From: an uncultured Campylobacter sp.
Lineage (GTDB): Bacteria > Campylobacterota > Campylobacteria > Campylobacterales > Campylobacteraceae
Direction: 5' to 3'
DNA: 64,000 bases
Assembly: GCF_937973075.1 (NCBI RefSeq)
Contig: NZ_CALBWL010000065.1
Location: 120,746-184,745 of the forward strand
Within the stretch, counting starts at the first letter, position 1. The number at the start of each line of letters is the position of its first letter. The position numbers and the translations under genes were made by a program. Of this stretch, positions 19,601 through 29,889 are shown piece after piece. The notes beneath the pieces are model-generated. The model saw only the letters and a program-made list of their open reading frames with translations. It searched no databases and was not told the DNA's origin.

Positions 19601-20285
19601 AATAGCTCACTCCCCCGAATTGTTCGCTTACCACGCGCTCTTCGTACCGCTCGTCGCGCGCACTTAGCGGCTCATCTAGGCTCACGACGCGTCTAAGCCC
19701 CATCCCTTTGGGCTCAAGCTCGATGATCTCGTGGCTTAGGCGCGCGGCTTCGAAGCGGTCGTGGGTCACCAAAAGGCAGGCAAGCCCCTCGCGCTCGATC
19801 TTTGAAACTAAAATTTCGATCAGCACGCCGCGCAGATCGCGATCCAGACCTACAAACGGCTCATCAAGCAGCGCCAGATCGCAGCCGCTAAGGATCGTGC
19901 GCAAAAATGCCGTACGCTTTTGCATTCCGCCGCTTAGCTCGCGCGGGAATTTGTTCAGATCGCTCGGGCTTAGCCCGATCTTTGCGGCGAGGGCGTAAAT
20001 TTCGTTCACGCCCGCGGGGCTAAAAATTTCGATATTTTTAAGCGCCGTGAGGTTCGGCAGCAGGCGGTTTTCTTGAAACAAAAAGCTGATTTTCTTAAAG
20101 CCGTTTTCGATCTGCCCGCTTTTTTTATCCTCTAGCCCGCAGACCAGCCGCAAAAGCGAAGTCTTGCCGCAGCCGCTGGGGCCAAAAAGCGTCTTTACTT
20201 CGCCCGCACGCAGCCGCAGCGAAAAATCGGAAATTATAACGTCGCGCAGAATTTCGTAGCGCAGATTTGAAATTTTTAGCATCAT
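19593..20285 (-). CDS. ABC transporter ATP-binding protein, NitT/TauT type
   Basis: A 230-residue ATPase with Walker A (GPSGCGKTS), Q-loop (FLFQENRLLPN), signature (LSGGMQKR), Walker B (LALLDEPFVGLD) and switch His (LLVTHD). It is closest in style to SsuB, TauB or NrtD ATPases for sulfonates, taurine, nitrate or thiamine precursors. Start overlaps the permease stop by 4 bases (ATGA). With the next two genes it forms a complete importer. Confidence 0.85.
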   Translation of the reverse strand: MMLKISNLRYEILRDVIISDFSLRLRAGEVKTLFGPSGCGKTSLLRLVCGLEDKKSGQIENGFKKISFLFQENRLLPNLTALKNIEIFSPAGVNEIYALAAKIGLSPSDLNKFPRELSGGMQKRTAFLRTILSGCDLALLDEPFVGLDRDLRGVLIEILVSKIEREGLACLLVTHDRFEAARLSHEIIELEPKGMGLRRVVSLDEPLSARDERYEERVVSEQFGGVSYYE

Positions 20286-21079
20286 CTACTCCACGGCATC
20301 AGTAAAATTTCAAGCGGCTTGGTCACGAGATAATCGAAAAGCGCCGTAAAGGCTATGACCAGGCACACGTACGCCATGACCTCGACCGTATCGATATTTA
20401 CGCGCGCTTCGGCGATCTTTGCGCCGATGCCGTCGTTCGCACCCAAAAGCTCTGCCATTACAAGCACTTTCGCGCCGTTGCTGACCGCGACGTAGATCGC
20501 AGGGAGCAACCGCTCGATTAGGTGCGGCGCGTAGAGGTAGCGCAGCTTTTTTAAAATTGGGCTTTTGTAGCTGTCGAAAAGCTCGGTGTATTCGGCGCTC
20601 ACGCTAGCCATCGCCTGCGCTGCGGACGCAAAAGTCATCGGCGCGACGACGATAACGACGGTAAAAAGCACGCTTATATCGCCGAAATGAAACCAAAATA
20701 TCGCAAGCACGATCCAAACGATGGGCGGCGTCGAGAGAAGCACGGTAATTAGCGGGTTTAAAAAGGCTCTCAGGCTTTTGAAATACCCCGCCGCAAGCCC
20801 GCTGCAAATCCCCGCAAAAAGCGCGAGGAAAGTGCCTGCAAGCGCGCGCTTAAGCGACAAGGCTAGATCGTTTGCAGCGAAATTTTTTAAAATTTCGCAC
20901 GCCTTAGAAAAAACAGCCGCGGGTTCTGGCAGAATGAGCGGCCCGTAAGCCTCGCTCGCTACCTGCCAGACGGCTATGAAAAAGCACACCGCTCCTAGGC
21001 TCGCAAAGCCGCCCCACAGATAGTCTATGACGTAAAACGCGGGGTTTTGAGCTTTGCGAATTTTATCGATTTTTAGCAT
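20282..21079 (-). CDS. ABC transporter permease, NitT/TauT type
   Basis: A 265-residue inner membrane protein with about six helices. The cytoplasmic EAA-like loop is ELFDSYKSPILKKLRYLYAP, followed by HLIERLLPAIYVAVSNGAKV, which matches the SsuC/TauC/ThiX pattern. It overlaps the binding-protein gene by 7 bases and the ATPase gene by 4, so the three are cotranscribed. Substrate cannot be read from the permease. Confidence 0.85.
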   Translation of the reverse strand: MLKIDKIRKAQNPAFYVIDYLWGGFASLGAVCFFIAVWQVASEAYGPLILPEPAAVFSKACEILKNFAANDLALSLKRALAGTFLALFAGICSGLAAGYFKSLRAFLNPLITVLLSTPPIVWIVLAIFWFHFGDISVLFTVVIVVAPMTFASAAQAMASVSAEYTELFDSYKSPILKKLRYLYAPHLIERLLPAIYVAVSNGAKVLVMAELLGANDGIGAKIAEARVNIDTVEVMAYVCLVIAFTALFDYLVTKPLEILLMPWSR

Positions 21080-22032
21080 AGAAAAAATTCGTCCTTAGGC
21101 ATCGCGCCGCCGAGGAGCTTAGGGTTAAATTCCATCAAAATTTCATAAAATTTCAAAAGCTCGTCCTTGATCTCGCTAGGTTTTTTGACGCATAAATTCG
21201 ACGTATCGATGCTCATAAATATCGCAGGCGGCGGCGCAGGGAAGAAATTCGTCCCGATCGCCGCGGCGCTTTGTTTGTTCGCTTTGATCCACGCAAGCGC
21301 GTCCGCTAAATCGGTGTTTAAAATTTCAAAATCCGCCTTTTTCGCGGCGTAAAAATCGGTATCGGCGATGATGCCTGCTTGCGGGATGATGGGCTTTACC
21401 GAAAACGCCTGCGCCCACATATCGCTTAAATTTGCCCCTCGCTGAACGGCGATGCCCGATACTTTGCCCTTTAAGATCATGGCGCTTGCTAACGGCTCGA
21501 CCGTGATCGCGACGTCGTAGTCCTTAGCTAAAAACAGCTGCGCGCTCTCTGCGGGGCTAGCGGTGTAGTCGATGTTTAGCCCGCTAATGCCCTGCTTTTT
21601 CGCTATGGCTCGCACGATGATGTCTAGCATGTCGTTTTTAAAAGGCATTACGATCTTTTTGCCCTTCAGCTGCGCAAATTCCGTTATCTTCTCGCCCTTG
21701 CTCATCACGAAATTTAGCCCCTCGGTAAGGATGTTTACCATGCCGATCTTACGCCCCTGATTTGCGAGGTTCACCCCCACGTTGCTAGGGCTCATCATGA
21801 CCTTGTACTCGCCGTTTGCCACGCCTGCACGAAGCTGATCGGGATCGCGCCAAAGCTCAAGCCTGGCGTCGTATTTTTTGCCGATCTGCCCCTGCATGCA
21901 CGCAACGCCGATGATGAGGCTAGGCATCGCGGGCGCGCCGTAGATAGTAAAAGTCTCCTTTGCAAAAAGAGGGCTAGCAAGCCCGCTAGCCGCCAACGCG
22001 GACGTTAGTTTTAAGAAATTTCTTCTTTGCAT
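21073..22032 (-). CDS. Tat-exported ABC substrate-binding protein, NMT1/SsuA-like
   Basis: 319 residues from the ATG at 22032, which has AGAGGAAAAG just upstream and begins MQRRNFLKLTSALAASGLAS. This is a twin-arginine signal (RRNFLK) with a cleavage site near LFAKE; an ATG at 22086 has no RBS. The mature part is a two-lobe binding protein of the NMT1/THI5 or SsuA type (MSPSNVGVNLANQGRKIGMV; LAKDYDVAITVEPLASAMIL). First gene of the importer operon. Tat export suggests a folded or cofactor-dependent protein. Adjacency to NnrS makes a nitrogen-oxide or anion link possible but unproven. Confidence 0.8.
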   Translation of the reverse strand: MQRRNFLKLTSALAASGLASPLFAKETFTIYGAPAMPSLIIGVACMQGQIGKKYDARLELWRDPDQLRAGVANGEYKVMMSPSNVGVNLANQGRKIGMVNILTEGLNFVMSKGEKITEFAQLKGKKIVMPFKNDMLDIIVRAIAKKQGISGLNIDYTASPAESAQLFLAKDYDVAITVEPLASAMILKGKVSGIAVQRGANLSDMWAQAFSVKPIIPQAGIIADTDFYAAKKADFEILNTDLADALAWIKANKQSAAAIGTNFFPAPPPAIFMSIDTSNLCVKKPSEIKDELLKFYEILMEFNPKLLGGAMPKDEFFLC

Positions 22033-22224
22033 CTTTTCCTCTTTCCATTTCTGCCAAACGGCAAGATTTTGATAATCGATGTGCAATTATATCAAAATTA
22101 GGAGTGATTCGGTTTGACTAAGCTCAATAATACTGCTTTAAATTTTAACGCGCTAAAATTTAAAACGCCCGCAGCGATAAAATTTTATGCTAAAATGGAG
22201 AAAATTTCAATTCAAGGACACAAA

Positions 22225-23898
22225 ATGAGAAGCGACATCATCAAAAAAGGTTATACGCGCGCGCCGCACAGAAGCTTGCTAAGAGCGACAGGGCTAAAGG
22301 ACGAGGACTTTGAAAAGCCATTTATCGGCGTGGCAAATAGCTTCATCGAGATCATCCCGGGGCACTTTTTCCTCAACAAATACTCCGAAATTTTAAAAGA
22401 CGAGATCCGCAAAAACGGCTGCGTGCCCTTTGAGTTTAACTGTATCGGCGTGGACGACGGCATCGCGATGGGGCATAGCGGGATGCTTTATAGCCTACCT
22501 AGCCGCGAGCTCATAGCAAACTCGATCGAAACGGTGATGAATGCGCACGCCCTGGACGCTCTGGTTTGCATGCCAAACTGCGATAAAATCGTGCCCGGCA
22601 TGGTGATGGGCGCGCTTCGCGTGAACGTACCGACGGTTTTTGTTAGCGGCGGGCCGATGAAAAAGGGCTACACTAAAAAAGGCGAGCCGATCGACCTATC
22701 TACGGCGTTTGAGGCGGTGGGTAAATTTGAAACCAAAGAGATCAGCGCCGAGGAGCTAAAAGAGATCGAGTGCGCCGCCTGTCCGAGCGGAGGCAGCTGC
22801 TCGGGGATGTTTACGGCAAACTCGATGAATACGCTATGCGAAGCGATGGGTATCGCGCTAAAAGGCAACGGCACCGTGCCAGCACTTACGCCAGAGCGCG
22901 AGGAGCTTATCCGCAAGGCTGGACGTCGTATCTGCGAGATTGCGCTTGATGAAAAATACAAAATCCGCAACATTGTGAACGAAAAATCGATCCAAAACGC
23001 CCTAGTCGTCGACATGGCAATGGGCGGCAGCAGCAACACCGTGCTGCATATCCTAGCTATCGCGCGCGAAGCGGGGGTAAATTTACAGATCGCGGGGCTC
23101 AACGAGATCAGCCGCAAGATCGCGCATATCGCCAAAATCAGCCCAAGCCTGCCAAACGTGCATATGGAGGATATCGACCGCGCGGGCGGTTTAAGCGCCG
23201 TGATAAATGAAATTTCGCGCCGCGACAACGGTCTGCTGGATCTGGGCGCGCCGACCGTCACGGGCGAGAGCCTAGGCGAGCGCGTCGGAGCTAGCGTCAT
23301 AAAAGACGAATCGGTCATCCATAAGGTCGAAAACGCCTATTCGGACGTGGGCGGACTGGCGATTTTGTTTGGAAATTTAGCCGAACAGGGCTGCGTCATC
23401 AAGACAGCGGGCATCATCGGCGAGCGTAAATTTAGCGGCAAGGCCGTGTGCTTTAACAGCCAAGACGAGGCGATAGAGGGCATCTCAAAGGGCAAAGTCG
23501 GCAAAGGCGACGTAGTCGTCATCCGCTACGAAGGGCCGCGCGGAGGCCCGGGCATGCAAGAGATGCTAAGCCCTACGAGCCTAATCATGGGGCGAGGGCT
23601 GGGCGCGGACGTGGCTCTCATCACGGACGGCAGATTTAGCGGCGCGACGAGAGGGCTAAGTATCGGACACGTGAGCCCCGAAGCTGCCGAGGGCGGTATG
23701 ATCGGACTGCTAGAGGACGGCGATATCATCGACATCGACGTGGATACATACGCGATCAACGTGCGCCTAAGCGAAGAGCAGATCGCTGAACGCAGAGCTA
23801 AATTTAAGCCGATTGAAAAACCGCTACCGTACCGCTGGCTACGAATGTATCGCAAGCTGGTAACGAACGCTAGTAACGGAGCGATTTTGGAGGCGTGA
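22225..23898 (+). CDS. ilvD: Dihydroxy-acid dehydratase
   Basis: 557 residues from the ATG at 22225, preceded by AAGGACACAAA; the frame is open back to 22114 but that part lacks homology. The enzyme makes 2-keto acids in isoleucine and valine synthesis. Cluster Cys motifs are [11 protein letters not shown] and [20 protein letters not shown], and GGSSNTVLH and [19 protein letters not shown] are present. Complete and canonical. The leucine gene leuC lies 2 kb downstream on the other strand. Confidence 0.96.
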   Translation: MRSDIIKKGYTRAPHRSLLRATGLKDEDFEKPFIGVANSFIEIIPGHFFLNKYSEILKDEIRKNGCVPFEFNCIGVDDGIAMGHSGMLYSLPSRELIANSIETVMNAHALDALVCMPNCDKIVPGMVMGALRVNVPTVFVSGGPMKKGYTKKGEPIDLSTAFEAVGKFETKEISAEELKEIECAACPSGGSCSGMFTANSMNTLCEAMGIALKGNGTVPALTPEREELIRKAGRRICEIALDEKYKIRNIVNEKSIQNALVVDMAMGGSSNTVLHILAIAREAGVNLQIAGLNEISRKIAHIAKISPSLPNVHMEDIDRAGGLSAVINEISRRDNGLLDLGAPTVTGESLGERVGASVIKDESVIHKVENAYSDVGGLAILFGNLAEQGCVIKTAGIIGERKFSGKAVCFNSQDEAIEGISKGKVGKGDVVVIRYEGPRGGPGMQEMLSPTSLIMGRGLGADVALITDGRFSGATRGLSIGHVSPEAAEGGMIGLLEDGDIIDIDVDTYAINVRLSEEQIAERRAKFKPIEKPLPYRWLRMYRKLVTNASNGAILEA

Positions 23899-23959
23899 AA
23901 AATCAACATCAATGAAAGTCTTAGGCTTTGAAATTTCTCTCAAGGCCTAAAATATGGTA

Positions 23960-25789
23960 CTACTTATGAAAAATAAATTTTATTATTCTATCTGCAGCTT
24001 TTTCCGTAGCCCTTAGAATATCTTCTTTTACCCATGAGTTTTTTGGATAATTAATCAAATCATTCGCTATAGCATAATTACTATCTTTATAACCTGATTT
24101 ATTCTTTATTGATTTTTGCTTCTTTGTTTGAAACCAATCGTTCCCAATTGATTTATTTATATCTTCTTCTAGAAGAATTTTATTTCCAAGCCTATTAACG
24201 ACATCGTAGAATTCATCAATATTTTCTATATGCGCATTTTCTCTTATAGTATTTATATTGCGACCACTTGCAGGCATTATATGCTCTATATTTGTGCTTT
24301 CGAAAAAATCAAATTTTTTATCTCGTTCTTTAGAATACAAATATTCATTTAAAAATACTAAAGTATTTCTGTTATATTCTAATAAAATTTGCTTAATATC
24401 GTCTTCATCCCATTTTGCATTAATATGTTCATTAAAGTCTGTTACAATTTCTTCACAAGAGCAATTAGCATCTACTAACTTAATATTTTCGCCAAACAAA
24501 AAAGTTTTAAAATTTGTACTTGAGTATCCTGCATCCACTAGCTCCAGTAGAGCAAATAGTCGTAATAAACACTCTACGATATCTACTATACTATCTTCCG
24601 ATATATTGTCTAAATTATATCTGTATAAATAGGAAATAAAAAATAATTTGGAATTTTCATTAAATTTTAGCAATAATTTTACAGCAGGATAGTCTTTTAC
24701 TTTTTCCCATATCTGTATTATTTTATAAAAATTATTGCAAAGTTCTAAAGGTTTATTTAGAAGTTCACTTCTTATAGTCGTATAGTATGCTCTTAGGCCG
24801 GGAGTAGTGACATCTACATATCCGTTTTTTGTATATTCTTGATTCTTTGCACGATTTATATACATAAATTGCCGCAAAATATCGTCTATGTTTACAATCT
24901 TATATAACTCTAACTTTAGTGCGAATGAAATAATATCTTTCCAGAGTTCATTAAATTTATTTTTATCATTACCCGAATTTGAATACAACTGAGCCGATAT
25001 AATATCGGCATCGGAAAGTGGCATACCGGTAGAATTTAGTGAATTAAACATCATAATAGCTTGTTCTACTTGCCAGCTACTAATTTCAATTACCTGGCAT
25101 TCATATAAAAATTTCTTTACGAAATTATTTAATTTCATATCCCCATAATTATCTAGCTTCTCTTCATAAAAATACTTAAAATTCCGAAAAAAATTAGTAT
25201 ATTTATTATTCTTTTGTTTTTTTGGAATTTTATGGCAAACATTTTCAGCCTCCTCAAAATTTTGAGCTTTTAGTATTAACATCAATTCGTCTTTATATGG
25301 TTCATTTATAGATCTATTTTCTAAAAGCACAATCTTATCCGTAATACTCCAATCTTTTAATATGTCAAATTTTTTATCTTCATCAGCTTTAAACATGATT
25401 TGCACAATATCATCATGATACCGCTTTATAGAATTTCTTAACTTCTCCGAATCCTCATCGCGACTCTTATTATTTTTTAGTATGTCGCCCAATCGTAATT
25501 GCATAGCTTTTAATAGCAGTAAAAATGTCGTGGTGCGCTGCTGTCCATCGATCAAGGAATATTCACCAAATTTATCGGAATTAGAACAATCAAGGATTAT
25601 AGTGCCGAAAAAATATGGATCTTTACTTTCGTTGTTTATAAAAGTTTCGATATCTTGCCATAATCTATCGCATTGAAAAATGTCCCATGAATATCCGCGT
25701 TGGTATTCCGGTATTACGAATCGCTTATCCTCTTTAATTTTTAAATAATCTTTTATAAATTTAAGCTTCGGAGCTATTTCTTTTTCCAT
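23960..25789 (-). CDS. DUF262/DUF1524 protein, GmrSD-like type IV restriction candidate
   Basis: A 609-residue protein. The N-terminal DUF262 domain has FVIPEYQRGYSW (23-35) and the ParB-like nucleotidase motif DGQQR (81-85). The C-terminal DUF1524 domain has an HNH-like IEHIMP (501-506) and a downstream NRLGNKILLE segment. This two-domain layout is that of GmrSD-type modification-dependent restriction proteins, which cut phage DNA carrying modified bases. The gene is much more AT-rich than ilvD and leuC on either side, pointing to acquisition. No methylase accompanies it. Start ATG at 25789 with AAGG upstream. Confidence 0.8.
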   Translation of the reverse strand: MEKEIAPKLKFIKDYLKIKEDKRFVIPEYQRGYSWDIFQCDRLWQDIETFINNESKDPYFFGTIILDCSNSDKFGEYSLIDGQQRTTTFLLLLKAMQLRLGDILKNNKSRDEDSEKLRNSIKRYHDDIVQIMFKADEDKKFDILKDWSITDKIVLLENRSINEPYKDELMLILKAQNFEEAENVCHKIPKKQKNNKYTNFFRNFKYFYEEKLDNYGDMKLNNFVKKFLYECQVIEISSWQVEQAIMMFNSLNSTGMPLSDADIISAQLYSNSGNDKNKFNELWKDIISFALKLELYKIVNIDDILRQFMYINRAKNQEYTKNGYVDVTTPGLRAYYTTIRSELLNKPLELCNNFYKIIQIWEKVKDYPAVKLLLKFNENSKLFFISYLYRYNLDNISEDSIVDIVECLLRLFALLELVDAGYSSTNFKTFLFGENIKLVDANCSCEEIVTDFNEHINAKWDEDDIKQILLEYNRNTLVFLNEYLYSKERDKKFDFFESTNIEHIMPASGRNINTIRENAHIENIDEFYDVVNRLGNKILLEEDINKSIGNDWFQTKKQKSIKNKSGYKDSNYAIANDLINYPKNSWVKEDILRATEKAADRIIKFIFHK

Positions 25790-25859
25790 ATTATTAAACC
25801 TTTCTTAATAAAATTTATCAAATTTTATATTAAATAATCGTAAAACAGTAATCATTACT

Positions 25860-27125
25860 TTACAAATCCCTCGGATCGGCGATCTTGCCTGCGACGGCGC
25901 TAGCTGCGGCGACGGCAGAGTTTGCGAGATATACTTCGCTCGTTCTATCGCCCATGCGACCGACGAAATTTCGATTAGTCGTGCTTACGCAGCGCTCGCC
26001 CACGCCCAAAATCCCCATATAGCCGCCCAAGCACGCGCCGCAGGTCGGGTTGCTCACGACCGCGCCCGCTTCTACGAAAATATCCCACAGCCCCTCTTTT
26101 TGCGCGGCCAGAGCGATTTTTTGCGTCGCAGGCGTGATGATGAGGCGGGTTTTGCGCGCGACCTTGCGACCTTTTAAAATTTGCGCGGCGATCCGCAGAT
26201 CGGAGAGCCTGCCGTTGGTGCAGCTGCCGATAAAGACCTGATCGACGGCGATATCGTCTCGCACTGCCTCGCGCACGCTCTTGCCGTTGCTAGGCAGAAA
26301 CGGATACGCAATCACCGGATCAAGCTTGCTAACGTCGATCTGTAAAATTTGCTCATAGTTCGCGCCTTCGTCGGAGTAGTGAAATTTCGGCTCGGCGCGC
26401 AAGCTTTTATCCGCCAAAAATTCCTTCGTGATCTCATCGACCGCGACGATACCGCTCTTGCCGCCCGCTTCGATCGCCATATTGCAAAGCGAAAACCTGC
26501 TATCCATATCCAGATGCTCCAGCGCGTCGCCGCAGAACTCCAAAGCCTTGTAGCGCGCGCCGTCCACGCCGATGAGGCGGATCACTTCTAGGATCAGATC
26601 CTTGCCGTAGATGTGCGGTGCGGGCTTGCCGCGAAAGATCACTTTGATCGTAGGCGGTACTTTAAACCAATTCTTGCCCGTTATCATCGCAAAAGCTAGA
26701 TCGGTGCTGCCCATACCTGTCGCAAAGGCCCCAAGCGCGCCGTGGGTACAGGTATGGCTGTCCGCGCCGATGATGACGTCGCCGGGCACTACGAGCCCCT
26801 TTTCAGGTATCAGCGCGTGCTCGATACCCATATCTTTTTCGTCGAAATAGTTTTTCAAATCGTGCTTGTAAGCAAACTCGCGTGAAATTTTAGCTTGGTT
26901 TGCGCTTAAAATATCCTTCGTAGGGATGTAGTGATCCATTACGATCGCAAAGCCGTCCGGATTGGCGAGCTTTTTTGCGCCGCTAAGCTCAAACTGCTTG
27001 ATCGAAATCGGCGTCGTGATGTCGTTGCCGATAACCATATCAATGGCGCTTTCGATGATCTGTCCCGCAAAAACCGCCTCGCCCACGTGCTCGCTAAAAA
27101 TTTTCTCCGTGATCGTCTGCTTCAT
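25860..27125 (-). CDS. leuC: 3-isopropylmalate dehydratase large subunit
   Basis: A 421-residue aconitase-superfamily protein that isomerises isopropylmalate in leucine synthesis, with a small subunit LeuD not present here. [4Fe-4S] ligands are in FIGSCTNGRLSDL and NPTCGACLGGYMG. VIGADSHTCTHGALGAFATG and the C-terminal NRNFVGRMG support the call. RBS AAGGAGATTTT precedes the ATG. It is divergent from the nitroreductase gene. Confidence 0.93.
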   Translation of the reverse strand: MKQTITEKIFSEHVGEAVFAGQIIESAIDMVIGNDITTPISIKQFELSGAKKLANPDGFAIVMDHYIPTKDILSANQAKISREFAYKHDLKNYFDEKDMGIEHALIPEKGLVVPGDVIIGADSHTCTHGALGAFATGMGSTDLAFAMITGKNWFKVPPTIKVIFRGKPAPHIYGKDLILEVIRLIGVDGARYKALEFCGDALEHLDMDSRFSLCNMAIEAGGKSGIVAVDEITKEFLADKSLRAEPKFHYSDEGANYEQILQIDVSKLDPVIAYPFLPSNGKSVREAVRDDIAVDQVFIGSCTNGRLSDLRIAAQILKGRKVARKTRLIITPATQKIALAAQKEGLWDIFVEAGAVVSNPTCGACLGGYMGILGVGERCVSTTNRNFVGRMGDRTSEVYLANSAVAAASAVAGKIADPRDL

Positions 27126-27222
27126 AAAATCTCCTTCATATCGGTTAAATTTGCGCGATTTTAGCTAAAAAATCATAAATTTTTGCAATTTTATGTATAA
27201 TTGAGCCGCAAGGAGCGAGACG

Positions 27223-27747
27223 ATGGAAATTTTAGATATTTTTGCAAACCGCAGAAGCGTAAGAAAATACGCGCCTAAGCCGCTTGAGGACGAGGCGCTG
27301 GATAAAATTTTAAAAGCGGGCATGCTTGCGCCGTCGGGGCGTGCGCTCCGCCCGTGGGAGTTCATCCTCGTGCGCGACAAACGGATGCTTGAGCGGCTAA
27401 GCGGATGTCGCAGCAGCGGAGCGGATATGCTAAAACAGGCCGCGGCCGCTATCGTCGTGATCGCAGATGAGCGGAAGCAGGATGTCTGGATCGAGGACTG
27501 CTCGGTAGCGCTAGGCTACATGCACCTTGCCGCAAGCGCGCTAAATCTCGGCAGCTGCTGGGTGCAGGTAAGGCTGCGCACCGCTGCGGATGGACGCAGC
27601 TGCGAGGAGTTTTTACGCGAGACGCTGGACTTTCCGCCAAATTTCAAAGCAGAAGCGATACTGGCTCTCGGCGTGCCGCAGCGCAGCCCGAGCCCGCACG
27701 ATCTGCAGAAGCTAAATTTAAGCAAAATCCACAAAGAGAAATTTTAA
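27223..27747 (+). CDS. Nitroreductase-family flavoprotein
   Basis: A 174-residue FMN-dependent oxidoreductase of the small single-domain type. It begins with the FMN phosphate-binding segment FANRRSVRKYAPKPL and has MLAPSGRALRPWEFI, the flavin-contact loop, then DCSVALGYMHLAASALNLGS. The C-terminal ILALGVPQRSP is also typical. Physiological substrate unknown. It opens a same-strand run with the NFACT gene five bases downstream. Confidence 0.88.
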   Translation: MEILDIFANRRSVRKYAPKPLEDEALDKILKAGMLAPSGRALRPWEFILVRDKRMLERLSGCRSSGADMLKQAAAAIVVIADERKQDVWIEDCSVALGYMHLAASALNLGSCWVQVRLRTAADGRSCEEFLRETLDFPPNFKAEAILALGVPQRSPSPHDLQKLNLSKIHKEKF

Positions 27748-27752
27748 CGCGT

Positions 27753-29075
27753 ATGAAGTATCAAAACTTAATTCAAATTTGCGAGTATCTACGCGCCAAA
27801 CGCTTCCTTTCGCACATTAAACGCGTAGGAGATAACCTTTTTAAAGTCTGCTTTGACGGCAACGAGACGCTGTTTTTTGATATGAATAAATCGGGCTGCA
27901 ATATCCATGAAAATGACGCTTTTACCGAAGGCAAGGTTTACGCGGCGCCCTTTGACGTGCTACTTGCCAAGCGCTTTGTAAAATCGCGCATCACCTCCGT
28001 TAGCGTGCCAGAAAATAATAGAATTTTATGCCTTAGCGTGAGCCAAAACGCAAGCTACAAAACCCAAAGCTCAAATATCTACTTCGAATTTACCGGGCGA
28101 TTTACCAACGTAATAATCACCGATGAAAACGATGTGATTTTAGAGGCGCTGCGGCACTTCGAGACGGAATTTAGACAGATTAAGGTAGGAAGAAAACTCC
28201 GCCATCTGCCGCCTGCAAATATTAAAGAAGCCCCCGTGCCAGAAATTTCGGACTTTAGAGCATTTTTTCGCGCGGAATTTAACGCGCTAAATGCGGATCG
28301 CTTAAACTCGCTCAAATCCGCAAAAATCACGGCGCTAAATAAAAAGCTAGACTCGGTGCGTGAGGCTTTAGGCTCTTTGCAAAGCAGCGCCGAACTACTG
28401 CGAAGCGCCGAGCTTTTAGGCGCGAAAGCTGCCTTGCTAAAAGAAAATATCTATAAAATTCCAACCAGCGCGCGAGAATTTACGCTGCAAGAAGGAGACA
28501 CCGAAGCGGTAGAATTTAAGCTGCAAAAACCTGCAAGCGCCACTTTGGGCGAGCTTTACTCTGAGGCAAAGCGTATGCGCCAAAAGGCTGCTAATATCCA
28601 TATCGAAGAGCAAAATTTAAAGGAGAAACTCGCGTTTTATGAGAATTTAAAATCGCTCGTCCTTGCCGCACAGGACGCACACGAGATCGAAATTCTAATG
28701 CCTAAGCGCACGCAAATTAGGCAAAAAAGCAAGGAAAAAAATAGCGAATATGTAGCGAACTTTTATCTCGGGGATTTTAAAATCAGCGTCGGTAAAAACG
28801 AAAAAGGCAATGAGTTCTTACTAAAAAATAGCTCCAAATCCGACTATTGGTTTCATCTTAAGGACATTCCAAGCGCACACGTCATCGTAAAGACACATAA
28901 ACAAAGTCTAAGCGAAGAGGTGATCGAATTCGCCGCTAAAATTTGCGTGAGCTTCAGCGCAAGTGGCAGCGGAAAATATCTCGTCGATTACACCAAACGT
29001 CAAAATGTCAAAATCAACGAAGGCGCTTTCGTAAACTACGTAAATTTTAAAACAATCAGCGTTTTAAAGCCGTAA
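27753..29075 (+). CDS. NFACT-family protein (RqcH/FbpA-like)
   Basis: A 440-residue member of the NFACT family, which in bacteria works on stalled 50S subunits and nascent-chain tails (RqcH) and was once called fibronectin-binding protein. NFACT-N lies at about 1-180 (LSHIKRVGDNLFKVCF; YFEFTGRFTNVIITDEN), a coiled coil at 195-300, and NFACT-R at 340-440 (GKNEKGNEFLLKNSSKSDYW then FHLKDIPSAHVI). It is shorter than Bacillus RqcH but normal for this phylum. The catalytic role of NFACT-N here is not established. Confidence 0.85.
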   Translation: MKYQNLIQICEYLRAKRFLSHIKRVGDNLFKVCFDGNETLFFDMNKSGCNIHENDAFTEGKVYAAPFDVLLAKRFVKSRITSVSVPENNRILCLSVSQNASYKTQSSNIYFEFTGRFTNVIITDENDVILEALRHFETEFRQIKVGRKLRHLPPANIKEAPVPEISDFRAFFRAEFNALNADRLNSLKSAKITALNKKLDSVREALGSLQSSAELLRSAELLGAKAALLKENIYKIPTSAREFTLQEGDTEAVEFKLQKPASATLGELYSEAKRMRQKAANIHIEEQNLKEKLAFYENLKSLVLAAQDAHEIEILMPKRTQIRQKSKEKNSEYVANFYLGDFKISVGKNEKGNEFLLKNSSKSDYWFHLKDIPSAHVIVKTHKQSLSEEVIEFAAKICVSFSASGSGKYLVDYTKRQNVKINEGAFVNYVNFKTISVLKP

Positions 29076-29124
29076 TAAGCGAGCTTGCAGTATAATTGCT
29101 CAAAATAAATTCTAAGGAAATTCT

Positions 29125-29889
29125 ATGAAGCAAAGAATAATCACGGCAAGCATTTTACTAGCCGTATTTTTGGCTCTAATTCTAATAAACGCCAGGTGGC
29201 TAAATTTCGCCGTATTTGCGCTGATACTCGTGCTTGCATTTTTTGAAAGCCTCAAGTTATGGGGTCTGGAAGAAACTAGCAAAAAGTGGCTCGCGCTGGC
29301 GATCGCGTTTTTTGCGCTGCTACCATTTACGCAGACCGACGAACCCTTCGTCTCAGCGCTAAAAGTTAGCATCCTGATGATCCTATGCGTCGCCTCTGTC
29401 GTAGCCTTTACCAAAGGCCCTAGCCTAAAGATCACGCTTCCTTTCATCTATCCCGTTGCGCCGATATTTTTTATGTGGGCGGCTTACGATGATTTCGGGG
29501 AAGTTTTTCACTTCGTTTGGCTGATCTTTATTATCGTAGCTAGCGATAGCGGCGCATATTTTATCGGTAGAGCCTTTGGCAAAACTCCGCTAAGCGCTAG
29601 TTCGCCGAATAAAACCGTAGAAGGCGTGCTAGGCGGTCTTGCGCTCGCGCTTATAGTTAGCCTCATTTATGCGCGCATCTTTACCAATATGCCGCCGCTT
29701 GAAATTTTAGGAAAGACCATCATCATAGCAATTTTTGGTGTATTCGGCGATTTGTTTGAGAGCTACCTAAAACGCGCGGCGGGTCTTAAAGATAGCGGCG
29801 CGCTCTTTCCCGGACACGGCGGGATCTTAGACCGCATCGACGGCTATATGTTCGGCGCAATCGCGATGGCGATAGTCTATTCATGGTAG
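29125..29889 (+). CDS. cdsA: Phosphatidate cytidylyltransferase
   Basis: A 254-residue integral membrane enzyme making CDP-diacylglycerol from phosphatidate and CTP, the branch point of phospholipid synthesis. About seven membrane helices. The family signature is visible: [19 protein letters not shown], then [12 protein letters not shown], and [18 protein letters not shown] with [11 protein letters not shown]. It overlaps the dxr start by 7 bases. Confidence 0.93.
   Translation: MKQRIITASILLAVFLALILINARWLNFAVFALILVLAFFESLKLWGLEETSKKWLALAIAFFALLPFTQTDEPFVSALKVSILMILCVASVVAFTKGPSLKITLPFIYPVAPIFFMWAAYDDFGEVFHFVWLIFIIVASDSGAYFIGRAFGKTPLSASSPNKTVEGVLGGLALALIVSLIYARIFTNMPPLEILGKTIIIAIFGVFGDLFESYLKRAAGLKDSGALFPGHGGILDRIDGYMFGAIAMAIVYSW

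Noticed and set aside
22668..23318. Minus-strand 216-codon ORF inside ilvD
   Set aside because: Shadow of the conserved IlvD frame, Ser/Ile-rich without family features.
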